A stretch of 52,212 bases of DNA from DATEGZ01 sp035519535 (GTDB lineage: Bacteria; Acidobacteriota; Vicinamibacteria; Vicinamibacterales; SCN-69-37): positions 1 through 52,212 of the forward strand of contig DATIWF010000045.1 in the NCBI GenBank assembly GCA_035519535.1, read 5' to 3'. The notes under the pieces were generated by a model. It did not search any database. It saw only the letters and a program-made list of their open reading frames with translations, and was not told the DNA's origin. The stretch's first letter is position 1. Each line of letters begins with the position of its first letter. Made by a program: the position numbers and the translations under genes. Shown here in pieces: positions 39,514-47,466 of this stretch.

Positions 39514-39519
39514 TATGAT
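39514..39519 (+). promoter_or_regulatory. -10-like box (TATGAT) for the AcvB/VirJ-like gene
   Basis: TATGAT ends 8 nt before ATG 39528, and no ribosome binding site lies between. The arrangement suggests a leaderless or near-leaderless transcript, as at other genes here. No convincing -35 hexamer was found. Confidence 0.4.
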
Positions 39520-39527
39520 CGCCGGCG

Positions 39528-40991
39528 ATGACCGTCGTGCGGCCCGCGCAAGCAGCCTTCGCACTCTCCGCCCTGCTGGCCACCGTGCCCCTGGTGGCGC
39601 AACCGCAAACGCCTGCGCCGAAGTCGTGGGACGAGATCCCGCTCACGGTGCCGATCGTCCACAAGGCGATGGCCTACGTGCCGAAGCAGCCGGTGTCGTC
39701 CGTCTTCCTGTTCATCAGCGGCGACGGCGGGTGGGAGCTGGGCGTCGTGGACATGTCGCGGCGGATCATGCCGAAGGCGATCGTCATCGGCATTTCGTAT
39801 CCGGCGCTGAAGACGGCGCAGGGCGTCGGCGCGCAGTGCTGGCAGCCGGCGGCGTCGCTCGAGGAGATCGCGCACGCGGCGGAGAAGGAGCTGAAGCTGC
39901 CCGAATATCATCCGCCGATCCTGCTCGGCTATTCGTCGGGCGCCACCGCGGTCTACGCGGGGCTGGCGGGCGGACCGCCACAGACGTTCTCGGGCGGGCT
40001 CAGCCTCGGGTTCTGTCCCGATCTCCCGTCGCTGCGGCCCGTGTGCAGTCTCGACGAGTTCAAGCCGACCTACGACGCGAAGAAGAACACGGCCTGGCTG
40101 CCGAAGATCAAGTCCGTACCGCGCGACTGGTACGTGCTCAATGGCATCCAGGACGAGGTCTGCCTGCCGCCGGAAATGCACCAGTTCCTCGACGGCATGG
40201 GCAACGTGCACTTCATCGACGTGCCCGGCACGGGCCACGGATTCGGCCGGCCGATTCGCTGGGGCCCGCCGTTCGACGAGGCGGTGGACGCGCTGATCAA
40301 GGTCGCGACCAGGCCGGCGACGCCGAAGGCGGCGACCCCGGCGGCCGCGGTGGAGCTGCAGCGCCGCCTCGACGCGCTGTCGCTGCCGCTCGAATACCGG
40401 TGGGCCGAGTCGCCGCGAGCGGCGGTGATCTTCCTGTCGGGTGACGGCGGCTGGGCGACGATTGACGACCGGCTGGCCGGGTATCTCGCGGGCCATGGCG
40501 TCAGCGTCGTGGGCGTGAGCTCGCTGCGCTATTTCTGGAGCCAGAAGACACCCGAGCAGACCGGCGCGGACATGCGGAAGATCTCGGACGTCCTCACGGG
40601 CGTGCCGCAGTTCGTCGGTGGCTACTCCTTTGGTGCGGAAGTGACGCCGTTCGCGATCGAGACCTGGCCGGCGGCCGAGCGCGCGCGCGTGCGCGGCCAG
40701 CTGCTCATCGCGCCGGGCGAGACCGCGTCGTTCGAAGTCAGCCCGATGGATTGGGTGTTCCGCGCCAAGGAGACGCCGCGCCGGGTCGCCGACGCCGTCC
40801 GGCGTCTCGGGTTGCCGACCTTCTGCCTCGCGGGCCAAACCGAGGACCCGCGCGACACCGCGTGCGACGATCTCGGCAAGTCGGCCGTGACCGTGCGCCT
40901 GCCCGGGTCGCACCACTTCAATGGCAACTACGACGCCGTCGGCAAGGCCGTGCTCGCCTTCATCGACGACAACGTGGGACAGGTACGTTAA
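39528..40991 (+). CDS. acvB: AcvB/VirJ-like periplasmic hydrolase
   Basis: This 487-residue protein has a signal peptide (AFALSALLATVPLVAQPQ). It is a duplication of two alpha/beta-hydrolase-like domains: residues 45-265 (VFLFISGDGGWELGVVDMS, LLGYSSGATAVYAGLA) and residues 285-487 (AVIFLSGDGGWATIDDRLAGYL, FVGGYSFGAEVTPFA). The repeated SGDGGW and GYSxGA motifs are characteristic of AcvB/VirJ. In Agrobacterium and Rhizobium, AcvB hydrolyses lysyl-phosphatidylglycerol in the periplasm and lies beside the synthase gene lpiA. Here the synthase-type MprF gene is also next to it, but convergent. Its last sense codon and stop (GTACGTTAA) are the first unit of a 9-nt tandem array. Confidence 0.9.
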   Translation: MTVVRPAQAAFALSALLATVPLVAQPQTPAPKSWDEIPLTVPIVHKAMAYVPKQPVSSVFLFISGDGGWELGVVDMSRRIMPKAIVIGISYPALKTAQGVGAQCWQPAASLEEIAHAAEKELKLPEYHPPILLGYSSGATAVYAGLAGGPPQTFSGGLSLGFCPDLPSLRPVCSLDEFKPTYDAKKNTAWLPKIKSVPRDWYVLNGIQDEVCLPPEMHQFLDGMGNVHFIDVPGTGHGFGRPIRWGPPFDEAVDALIKVATRPATPKAATPAAAVELQRRLDALSLPLEYRWAESPRAAVIFLSGDGGWATIDDRLAGYLAGHGVSVVGVSSLRYFWSQKTPEQTGADMRKISDVLTGVPQFVGGYSFGAEVTPFAIETWPAAERARVRGQLLIAPGETASFEVSPMDWVFRAKETPRRVADAVRRLGLPTFCLAGQTEDPRDTACDDLGKSAVTVRLPGSHHFNGNYDAVGKAVLAFIDDNVGQVR

Positions 40992-41027
40992 GTACGTCGG
41001 GTACGTCGGGTACGTCAGGTACGTCAG
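40983..41027 (+). repeat. Tandem array of five 9-nt units (GTACGTCGG type)
   Basis: The units are GTACGTTAA (containing the acvB stop), GTACGTCGG twice and GTACGTCAG twice, contiguous without spacers. The array is the reverse complement in type of the array at 41170-41241. In transcripts of both converging genes the same sequence therefore follows the stop codon. Confidence 0.9.
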
Positions 41028-41046
41028 GTCCCACGAACCTGCATTT

Positions 41047-41166
41047 GTACCAGCTTCTTTCCCTTGGAAAGAACGCTTGACCAGCGTGACCCCGGTCCCT
41101 GTAGCAGAGGTACCCCAGCTTCTTTTGTTTGGAAAAAACGATTGACCAGCGTCAGCGCGTTCCCTG
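41047..41166. repeat. Two copies of an about 55-nt direct repeat between the arrays
   Basis: Copy 1 (41047-41101) and copy 2 (41110-41166) share CAGCTTCTTT..., a TTGGAAA segment, ATTGACCAGCG/CTTGACCAGCG and a final CCCTG. Copy 1 contains the perfect 8-bp inverted repeat TTCTTTCC-CTT-GGAAAGAA (41055-41073), which could act as a weak hairpin; in copy 2 it has decayed. No protein is encoded. The origin may be duplication of a repeat element. Confidence 0.7.
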
Positions 41167-41169
41167 GAC

Positions 41170-41241
41170 CCGACGTACCCGACGTACCCGACGTACCAGA
41201 CGTACCCGACGTACCTGACGTACCCGACGTACCCGACGTAC
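41170..41241 (-). repeat. Tandem array of eight 9-nt units (GTACGTCGG type, minus strand)
   Basis: Read on the plus strand the unit is CCGACGTAC with variants CAGACGTAC and CTGACGTAC, eight contiguous copies. It ends 8 nt before the MprF stop. Together with the array at 40983-41027 it forms a large inverted arrangement with about 140 nt between. Confidence 0.9.
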
Positions 41242-41249
41242 CGACCGCG

Positions 41250-43796
41250 TCAGCGCTTGAGTATCCCCCCATATCCCCCGGCGATGAGCGCCGACACATC
41301 TCTGAGCACACGCGGGAGATCCAGGACGCCCGGATACGCCAGGTAGCGCGGCTCCCAGACCGGGTGGAATTTCTCCTTGTACGAGCGCAGTCCCTGGAAA
41401 TTGTAAAAGGGCTGACCGAAGCGGTACAGGTAGCTCGCGAGCTTGACGCGGAGCGGCGCCAGCGCCGTCGGCTCGAGGCCGGAGAGCGGCGCCATGCCGA
41501 GGTTGAACCACTGGTAGCCCTCGGCCTTGCCCCATTGCATGAGGTAGATGAACAGGCCCTCCATCGAGTTCTTGGGCGCGCTCGCGCGATGGCGCATCAG
41601 ATCCACGGACAGCTCGACCTTGCCGGGCCCGGGCCACATGTTCGCGAACGCCTCGATGCGTCCGTTCACCTCCAGTACGGCCACCGGGAACCGCGCGAGG
41701 TACCTCTCGTCGAAGAACCCGAGGGAGAAGCCTTTCTCAGACAGTCCTTTCGCTTTCAGCCAGTCGTCGGACACTTCCCTGAGGGCCGGCAGCACGGCCG
41801 GAACGTCGCAGGCGGGTACGACGCGGATGCTGGCGCCGTCGGCGCTCAGCCGGTTGTAGGTGAAGCGCATCTTCTTGCGGGCGCCACCCTCGAGCGTGAA
41901 CGTCGAGAGCGGCACGAGCGCTTCCTCGCCGGCCTTCGCGAACGCGAGGCCGAAGTCCGCGTAGTGGTGCAGGTGGTCCTTGCGTACCTGATAGAACACC
42001 GGCACGCCGTCCGCGTCGTCGACCTGCTCGAGGAACCGGTGGATGAGCACGGGCACCGCGCGCGCGGGGCCGACGGGATCGTGGAGCGCGACCCACGTGC
42101 GCCCGCGGAGCGCGTACATCAGGAACGCCGACCGGTCGTCGCTCCAGATCAACCCCTTGTCCCCGAGGTAGGCGAGGAAGGCCGACGTCGTGCGCTGTGA
42201 CGCGATGACACGGTCGACGTCCGCCATGTCGGCGGCGGTCGGCGGCGGGATGATGGGCGTAGCCGGCCGCAGCAGCTGGCGGACGCCGACGGCCAGCAGG
42301 ACCACGGCGACGCCGACCAGCGCGCGCAGCGCGCGAGGGGCCTCGGCACGAAACGAATAGCGCCAGAAGAACTCGTTCGAGACCTGGACGTTCCGGAACG
42401 CAAAGACGCCGAGCACGATCGACGCGAGGACGACGAGGAGCACGCCGCTGAACCACAAGGGCGAGAAGGTCTGCTCGAAGAGCGTTGCGCGGCGGTCGTA
42501 TTCGTGGCGTGCCGCGAACATCAGGAGCAGCAGCACGCTCAGGAAGGTGGCCTCCTCGTAGTCGGCGCCCTTCAACAGCGACGCCGCAATGCCGAGCACG
42601 AGGCCGATCACCGAGAGCGTCCACGCGGCGTCCACCCGCCTCGCGAGCGCCTGCGAGATCAGCAGCAGGAAGAGGCCGATCAGGCTGCCGAGGAAATGCG
42701 AGAGCTCCACGACGGGCTCCGGCAGGAACTGCGCGAGGAAGGCGAGGCGCCCGGTGGCGGCCGGCGTCGCGCCGGAGAACAGCAGCACGGCGCCCGCGAT
42801 GAACGTGAACGTCGCGATGAGCTTGGGCGCCAGCGTGACGGTGATCGCGCCGACCGTCGTGCCCCACCGCTGCATGAGATGGCGCCGCTGGTAGTACTCG
42901 TCGGCGATGAGCACGATGAGCGCCATGAGCAGGGGCAGGAGGTAGTAGATCACGCGGAAGGCGACGAGGGAGGAAAGAAGATTCGCCCGCGAGATCGCCG
43001 GGCCCAGCAACAGGAGCATGGCCGCCTCGAACACGCCGAGGCCGCCGGGCACGTTCAGGAGCAGGCCGAGGACCTGGGCGGCGACGAAGGCGCTGACGGT
43101 CTGCGAGAACGGCGGCCGCGGCTCGGGGAACAGCACCCACAGCACGGCCACGGCCAGCCCCCAGTCCACGATCGACAGCGCGAATTGCGCGCTGGCCAGG
43201 CGCGGCGTCGGTAGCTTGAACTCCACGCCGAATGCCTTGATCGGGCCGCGCGCCACGAACGTCGCCACCGCGTAGGCGAGCGAGACGCTGACGAGCATGA
43301 GGCCGATCGGCGTCGCGAACCGGAACTCCGGCAATCGGGCCAGCCCGGGCGGCGGGCTCGCGAGCAGGCTCCAGCCGCCGAGCACCAGCAGACCGAGCCA
43401 GAACGTGCCCGAATAGAAGACGACGATGCGCGAGATCTCGGAGGCGGAGAGCCCCCAGCGGGAATAGAAACGATACCGTGCGGCGGTTCCCGACAACACC
43501 GCGAAGCCGAAGTTGTTGGCGATCGCGTAGCCGACGAACGACGCCATGCTGATTTGCCAGCGCGGAAAGGCTCGGCCGAGGTAGATGAAGGCGAGCTGGT
43601 CGTAGCCCGTCAGCACCGTGTAGTTGACCGCCGTGAGGAGCAGCGCAAGCGCGAGCGCGGCGTTGGGAAGGCGTGCGAACGAGCTCGACAGGTCGGCGAG
43701 CGTCAGCCCGCGGAGTTCCTCGCGGAGCACGAACAGGGCTGCCACGAAGAGGATGGCGCCCAGCACGGGGGCGAGGCGAAGACGCGAGGCGCCCAT
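41250..43796 (-). CDS. mprF: MprF/LpiA-like bifunctional aminoacyl-phosphatidylglycerol synthase and flippase
   Basis: This 848-residue protein has an N-terminal membrane part of about 12-14 spans (residues 10-510), with the flippase signature VGYAIANNFGFAVLSGTAARYRFYSRWG near 85-112 and LLLNVPGGLGVFEAAMLLLL near 240. A C-terminal catalytic domain follows (about 530-848: DKGLIWSDDRSAFLMYALRGRTWVALHDPVGP, SKNSMEGLFIYLMQWGKAEGYQWFNLGMAPLSGL-type segment, and SYKEKFHPVWEPRYLAYPG). It transfers an amino acid from tRNA to phosphatidylglycerol and flips the product, lowering membrane charge and protecting against cationic peptides and acid. The amino acid (Lys, Ala, other) cannot be read off. It is the last gene of the minus-strand run, 13 nt after the methyltransferase gene. 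Confidence 0.93.
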   Translation of the reverse strand: MGASRLRLAPVLGAILFVAALFVLREELRGLTLADLSSSFARLPNAALALALLLTAVNYTVLTGYDQLAFIYLGRAFPRWQISMASFVGYAIANNFGFAVLSGTAARYRFYSRWGLSASEISRIVVFYSGTFWLGLLVLGGWSLLASPPPGLARLPEFRFATPIGLMLVSVSLAYAVATFVARGPIKAFGVEFKLPTPRLASAQFALSIVDWGLAVAVLWVLFPEPRPPFSQTVSAFVAAQVLGLLLNVPGGLGVFEAAMLLLLGPAISRANLLSSLVAFRVIYYLLPLLMALIVLIADEYYQRRHLMQRWGTTVGAITVTLAPKLIATFTFIAGAVLLFSGATPAATGRLAFLAQFLPEPVVELSHFLGSLIGLFLLLISQALARRVDAAWTLSVIGLVLGIAASLLKGADYEEATFLSVLLLLMFAARHEYDRRATLFEQTFSPLWFSGVLLVVLASIVLGVFAFRNVQVSNEFFWRYSFRAEAPRALRALVGVAVVLLAVGVRQLLRPATPIIPPPTAADMADVDRVIASQRTTSAFLAYLGDKGLIWSDDRSAFLMYALRGRTWVALHDPVGPARAVPVLIHRFLEQVDDADGVPVFYQVRKDHLHHYADFGLAFAKAGEEALVPLSTFTLEGGARKKMRFTYNRLSADGASIRVVPACDVPAVLPALREVSDDWLKAKGLSEKGFSLGFFDERYLARFPVAVLEVNGRIEAFANMWPGPGKVELSVDLMRHRASAPKNSMEGLFIYLMQWGKAEGYQWFNLGMAPLSGLEPTALAPLRVKLASYLYRFGQPFYNFQGLRSYKEKFHPVWEPRYLAYPGVLDLPRVLRDVSALIAGGYGGILKR

Positions 43797-43809
43797 ACGG
43801 GCTTCACCA

Positions 43810-44580
43810 TCATAGTCGGGCGGGGCGCCAAAGCGTTCGCGCGGTCAGGCCGTCGCGCCGGAAGCCGGCTGCGCGATCGATGCGGGCGAGCGGCGGCGGC
43901 AGCGTGACGTCGAGCTTCCATTCGTCCGCACGCAGTGCGGGCGACTCGAGCGCCGTCGTCCACTCGTCCCACCAGGGCGTCGCGCGACGGGCGAGCGGCT
44001 CAATCACGAGCACCGTCACCGACCGCGCGGCGTCGGCGGTGAGCGCGTCGAGCAGGCGGCGCCGGGCCGCGCTGCCGAGCTCGTTGACGCTCCAGGCGAA
44101 CAGCAGCGCCGTGCGGCTGCCGGCGGACGATCGCAGGCGGCGTTCCGCCGCCTGCACGAGATCGCCGCGGCGCGGCCGCCCGTGCAGGCCGAGGGCGCGC
44201 CACGTCCAACGCGCCTCGCCGACGGCCCAGCCGGAAGCGTCCACGCCGACGAGATCCGGCACGCGGGGCAGCGCGAGCGCCCACGCCGCCGACGCGGCGC
44301 CGGTGCCGCAGCCGAGATCGACAAGGCGATCGATTGGCGTCGCGTCGGCTCCAAGCGCGCCGACGATCCCGCGCACGGTCAGGAAGTGCAGCGGCGCGTA
44401 GAAGGCGGCGAAGGCCGCGCGCTTGCCCGGCGAATCGAGCGCCGACCGGCCGGCGAGATCCGCGCGTCGCTCGACGTAGCGTGCGGAGAGCGCGCGCACG
44501 GCTTTCAGGAACTCCGGCGGCGTCAGGTCGCGGCGGTAGCGCGCGTCGAGCTGCGCGAGCCAGTCGTCGATCGGCCCCAT
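43810..44580 (-). CDS. SAM-dependent methyltransferase (Rsm22-like)
   Basis: This 256-residue protein starts at ATG 44580 and has the SAM motif LVDLGCGTGAASAAWALA near residues 86-103, followed by VDASGWAVGEARWTWRALG. Later LLFAWSVNELGSAARRRLLDAL and a WDEW segment occur. The short helical N-terminal region and motif spacing resemble Rsm22-type methyltransferase domains, but the cysteine cluster of Rsm22 is absent, so the target is uncertain. It starts 1 nt after the lyase stop, so it belongs to the operon by position; I see no metabolic link to leucine breakdown. Confidence 0.72.
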   Translation of the reverse strand: MGPIDDWLAQLDARYRRDLTPPEFLKAVRALSARYVERRADLAGRSALDSPGKRAAFAAFYAPLHFLTVRGIVGALGADATPIDRLVDLGCGTGAASAAWALALPRVPDLVGVDASGWAVGEARWTWRALGLHGRPRRGDLVQAAERRLRSSAGSRTALLFAWSVNELGSAARRRLLDALTADAARSVTVLVIEPLARRATPWWDEWTTALESPALRADEWKLDVTLPPPLARIDRAAGFRRDGLTARTLWRPARL

Positions 44581-44581
44581 G

Positions 44582-45484
44582 TCAGTCGCGCGCCGCCTGC
44601 GCGGCGAGGCGCGCCTGCGTGTAGCGGGACGAGACCGGGTGCCCGACGAGCGGCGGCATGGTGCAGGCCGCCTCGAACACGCGGTCGAGATCCACGCCGG
44701 TGTCGAGCTCCAACCCGTGCAGGAGGTAGAGCAGATCCTCGGTCGCGAGGTTGCCGGACGCGCCCGGGGCGTACGGACAGCCGCCCAGGCCGCCCGTCGA
44801 CGCGTCGAACGTGCGAATCCCGAAGTCGAGGGCGGCGAGGACGTTGGCCAGGGCGGTGCCGCGCGTGTCGTGGAAGTGGAGCGCGAGCGAGCCGGAGGGA
44901 ACGTGCCGGGTGAGCTCCGCGAGCAGGCGACGGACCTGCCCGGGATGTGCGATCCCGATCGTGTCCGAGACGGCCACTTCGTACACGCCGAGCTCCAGGA
45001 GGCGCGTCGTGAGCGCGACGACGCGATCGGCCGGCACGGAGCCCTCGAAGGGGCAGCCGAACGCCGTCGAGAGATAGCCGCGCACGCGGAGTCCCGCGGC
45101 GAGCGCCGTCCGCGCGACCTCGGCGTAGGTCTGGAACGACTCGTCGATCGACTGGTTGATGTTGCGGCGGCTGAAGGTTTCCGACGCCGCGGCAAAGATC
45201 CCGATGTCCGTCACGCCGGCCGCGATCGCGCGATCGAGGCCCCTGGCGTTGGGCACGAGCGCCGCATACCGCGTCCCCGGCCGCCGCCGGATGCCGGCGA
45301 ACACCTCGGCGGCGTCGGCCATCTGCGGCACCCATCTGGGGCTCACGAACGCGGACACTTCGATGACCGGAAGGCCGGCGTCGCTCAGACGATCGACGAA
45401 GGCAATCTTGTCGGCCGTCGAGATGATCGCCGGCTCGTTCTGCAGGCCATCGCGGGGGCCAACCTCGACGACGAGCGCGGTCAC
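44582..45484 (-). CDS. Hydroxymethylglutaryl-CoA lyase
   Basis: This 300-residue TIM-barrel protein is of the DRE-TIM metallolyase class. VEVGPRDGLQNEP at the N-terminus carries the catalytic Arg-Asp pair, LHFHDTRGTALAN holds the metal-binding histidines, and GLGGCPYAPGASGNLATEDL contains the catalytic Cys and the known HMG-CoA lyase signature. It splits HMG-CoA to acetyl-CoA and acetoacetate, the last step of leucine degradation. The stop is 1 nt before the methyltransferase start, and the ATG overlaps the biotin-carrier stop by 4 nt. Confidence 0.95.
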   Translation of the reverse strand: MTALVVEVGPRDGLQNEPAIISTADKIAFVDRLSDAGLPVIEVSAFVSPRWVPQMADAAEVFAGIRRRPGTRYAALVPNARGLDRAIAAGVTDIGIFAAASETFSRRNINQSIDESFQTYAEVARTALAAGLRVRGYLSTAFGCPFEGSVPADRVVALTTRLLELGVYEVAVSDTIGIAHPGQVRRLLAELTRHVPSGSLALHFHDTRGTALANVLAALDFGIRTFDASTGGLGGCPYAPGASGNLATEDLLYLLHGLELDTGVDLDRVFEAACTMPPLVGHPVSSRYTQARLAAQAARD

Positions 45485-45960
45485 GCCAGCTCCACCAGCG
45501 CCATCCCGGGCTGCACGAGGTCGCCCTCGCGGCAGTGGACGGCGCGAATCGCGGCCGCGCGGGGCGCGCGGATCGGCAGCTCCATCTTCATGGCTTCGAG
45601 GACCACCAGCGTCTCGCCGGCCTGCACGCGGGCGCCGGGTTGCACGAGGATGCGCACGACCGTCGCCGACATCGGCGGGGAGAGCGCATCCTGATCGCGA
45701 GCCGCCGACGTGGACGCACCGGAGTCCGGGCGCACGTGGAGCTCGAAGACGTGTCCGTCGATGCCGACCCAGACGACGTCGCCGCCGCCGGCCGCGGCGA
45801 TGGCCGTCACGACTGCCGAGGCCGCGGCCACATGGAACCGGCCGTCCCCGTCATCGCTGACGGCAAACGAGCCGTCGACGTTCGACAGCGCGACGCCGCT
45901 CGTCGAGAGCTCGGCGATCCACTCGCGGGATCCATCAACGACGCGCAGTCGCTTCGGCAT
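45481..45960 (-). CDS. Stand-alone biotin carboxyl carrier protein for acyl-CoA carboxylase
   Basis: This 159-residue protein has an N-terminal beta-rich region of about 80 residues and a biotinyl domain at about 90-159 (MSATVVRILVQPGARVQAGETLVVLEAMKMELPI). Lys125 in EAMKME is the biotinylation site. In most methylcrotonyl-CoA carboxylases this domain is the C-terminal end of the alpha subunit; here it is a separate gene 12 nt downstream of the biotin carboxylase. The beta-rich head may correspond to the BT domain that joins alpha and beta subunits. Confidence 0.9.
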   Translation of the reverse strand: MPKRLRVVDGSREWIAELSTSGVALSNVDGSFAVSDDGDGRFHVAAASAVVTAIAAAGGGDVVWVGIDGHVFELHVRPDSGASTSAARDQDALSPPMSATVVRILVQPGARVQAGETLVVLEAMKMELPIRAPRAAAIRAVHCREGDLVQPGMALVELA

Positions 45961-45972
45961 CGACGGTCGGCC

Positions 45973-47466
45973 TCACCAGGCGACGGGGCCGAGCGTGCGC
46001 CACGGGTCGAATCGGCCCGGGTCTTCGCCCTCGGCGGCGAGCGGCGCGGGCCCACGCGACCAGACGAGCGCGGCGAGGGCCGCAGCAGCCGGCGCGAGTC
46101 GCGACCGGACGTGGTCCGTGAGCTCATCGAGATGCTCCTCGATGAAGCGCGTGTGCGTGTCATGCCGCGGGATCTCGGGCCTGCCGAGGAGCGCCAGGAG
46201 AAACGCGATGTTGTGCCGGACGCCGAGAATCTCGTACTGCCTCAGTGCGGCCGCGATCCGATCCAGGGCCTCCGCGCGCGTGCTCCCGTGCGCAATGAGC
46301 TTCGCGAGGAGCGCGTCGTAGTGCACCGTCACGGTCTGCCCCTCGGTGACGCCGGAATCCACGCGAAGACCCGGCCCGGTCGGCTCGCGATAGCGCAGCA
46401 GCCGGCCGGATTGCGGGAGCAGGCGCGAGGAGTCCTCCGCGTAGATGCGGCACTCGATCGCGTGGCCGCGCGCCTCGATGTCGGCCTGCGTGAACGGCAG
46501 GCGCTCGCCGGCGGCGACGAGGAGCTGCGCGCGCACGAGGTCAAGGCCCGTGATGGCCTCCGTCACCGGATGCTCGACCTGCAACCGCGTGTTCACCTCG
46601 AGGAAGTAGAAGGCCGCCTCGTCTCCGCGGCCGTGGACGAGGAACTCGATGGTTCCGGCATTGACGTAGCCGACCGCGCGGGCGGCAGAGACGGCGGCCT
46701 CGGTCAACCGCGCGCGTACGCGCGGGGTGAGGGTCGGCGCCGGAGCCTCTTCGACGACTTTCTGGTGTCGCCGCTGGAGCGTGCAGTCGCGCTCGAGCAC
46801 GTGGACGACCTGCCCGTGCGTATCCGCGAAGATCTGCACCTCGACGTGCCGCGGGCGCTCGATCACCCGCTCGACGTAGAGCGTGCCGTCCGCGAACGCG
46901 CGCTCCGCCTCGTGCCGGGCCAGGCCGACCGCCTCCGCGACCTCGCGCGCCTCCCGGATGATCCGCATGCCGCGGCCGCCGCCGCCGGCCGCGGCCTTCA
47001 GCAACGCGGGATAGCCGATTCGGGCGATCGCCGCGGCGACGGCCTCATCGCTCTGCGACGCCGGTGTCTCGCCCGGAACGATCGGCACGCCCGCGCGGCC
47101 GACGGCTTCGCGCGCGGCCGTCTTCGATCCCGTCCGCCGGATGACGTCGCCCGGCGGGCCGACAAACGTCAGGCCTGCCGCCGCGCACGCGTCGGCGAAC
47201 GCGGGATTCTCGGACAGGAACCCGTACCCGGGATGGACGGTATCCGCGCGCGTGCGGCGCGCAGCGTCGATGACGCGCGGAATGTCGAGATAACTCTCGG
47301 AGGCGGGCGCGGGGCCGATCGGCACCGCGTGATCCGCCGCCGCCACGTGGGGCGCGCCGGCGTCGGCCTCGGAGTAGACCGCCACCGTTTCGAGCCCCAT
47401 CGCGCGGCAGGTCCGCATGACGCGCAGCGCAATCTCGCCCCGGTTGGCGATCAGCACGCGACGCAT
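45973..47466 (-). CDS. Biotin carboxylase subunit of methylcrotonyl-CoA-type carboxylase
   Basis: This 497-residue ATP-grasp protein has RRVLIANRGEIALRVMRTCRAMG at the N-terminus, HPGYGFLSEN near 75, the glycine-rich ATP loop AAAGGGGRGMRII near 160, RDCTLQRRHQKVVEEAPAP near 225 and EVNTRLQVEHPVTEAITGLDLV near 290. It carboxylates biotin with ATP and bicarbonate. It ends at the carboxylase domain, with about 45 extra residues (LAPAAAALAALVWSRGP) and no biotinyl domain. Its ATG shares bases with the hydratase stop (TGATG), so translation is coupled. The start is ATG 47466. Confidence 0.95.
   Translation of the reverse strand: MRRVLIANRGEIALRVMRTCRAMGLETVAVYSEADAGAPHVAAADHAVPIGPAPASESYLDIPRVIDAARRTRADTVHPGYGFLSENPAFADACAAAGLTFVGPPGDVIRRTGSKTAAREAVGRAGVPIVPGETPASQSDEAVAAAIARIGYPALLKAAAGGGGRGMRIIREAREVAEAVGLARHEAERAFADGTLYVERVIERPRHVEVQIFADTHGQVVHVLERDCTLQRRHQKVVEEAPAPTLTPRVRARLTEAAVSAARAVGYVNAGTIEFLVHGRGDEAAFYFLEVNTRLQVEHPVTEAITGLDLVRAQLLVAAGERLPFTQADIEARGHAIECRIYAEDSSRLLPQSGRLLRYREPTGPGLRVDSGVTEGQTVTVHYDALLAKLIAHGSTRAEALDRIAAALRQYEILGVRHNIAFLLALLGRPEIPRHDTHTRFIEEHLDELTDHVRSRLAPAAAALAALVWSRGPAPLAAEGEDPGRFDPWRTLGPVAW

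Noticed and set aside
40983..41241. CRISPR array
   Set aside because: The units are 9 nt, contiguous and lack spacers, and no cas gene is present.
43810..45195. One 461-residue protein spanning the methyltransferase and lyase regions
   Set aside because: The upstream part is an out-of-frame reading of the HMG-CoA lyase gene; the methyltransferase has its own ATG at 44580 just after the lyase stop.
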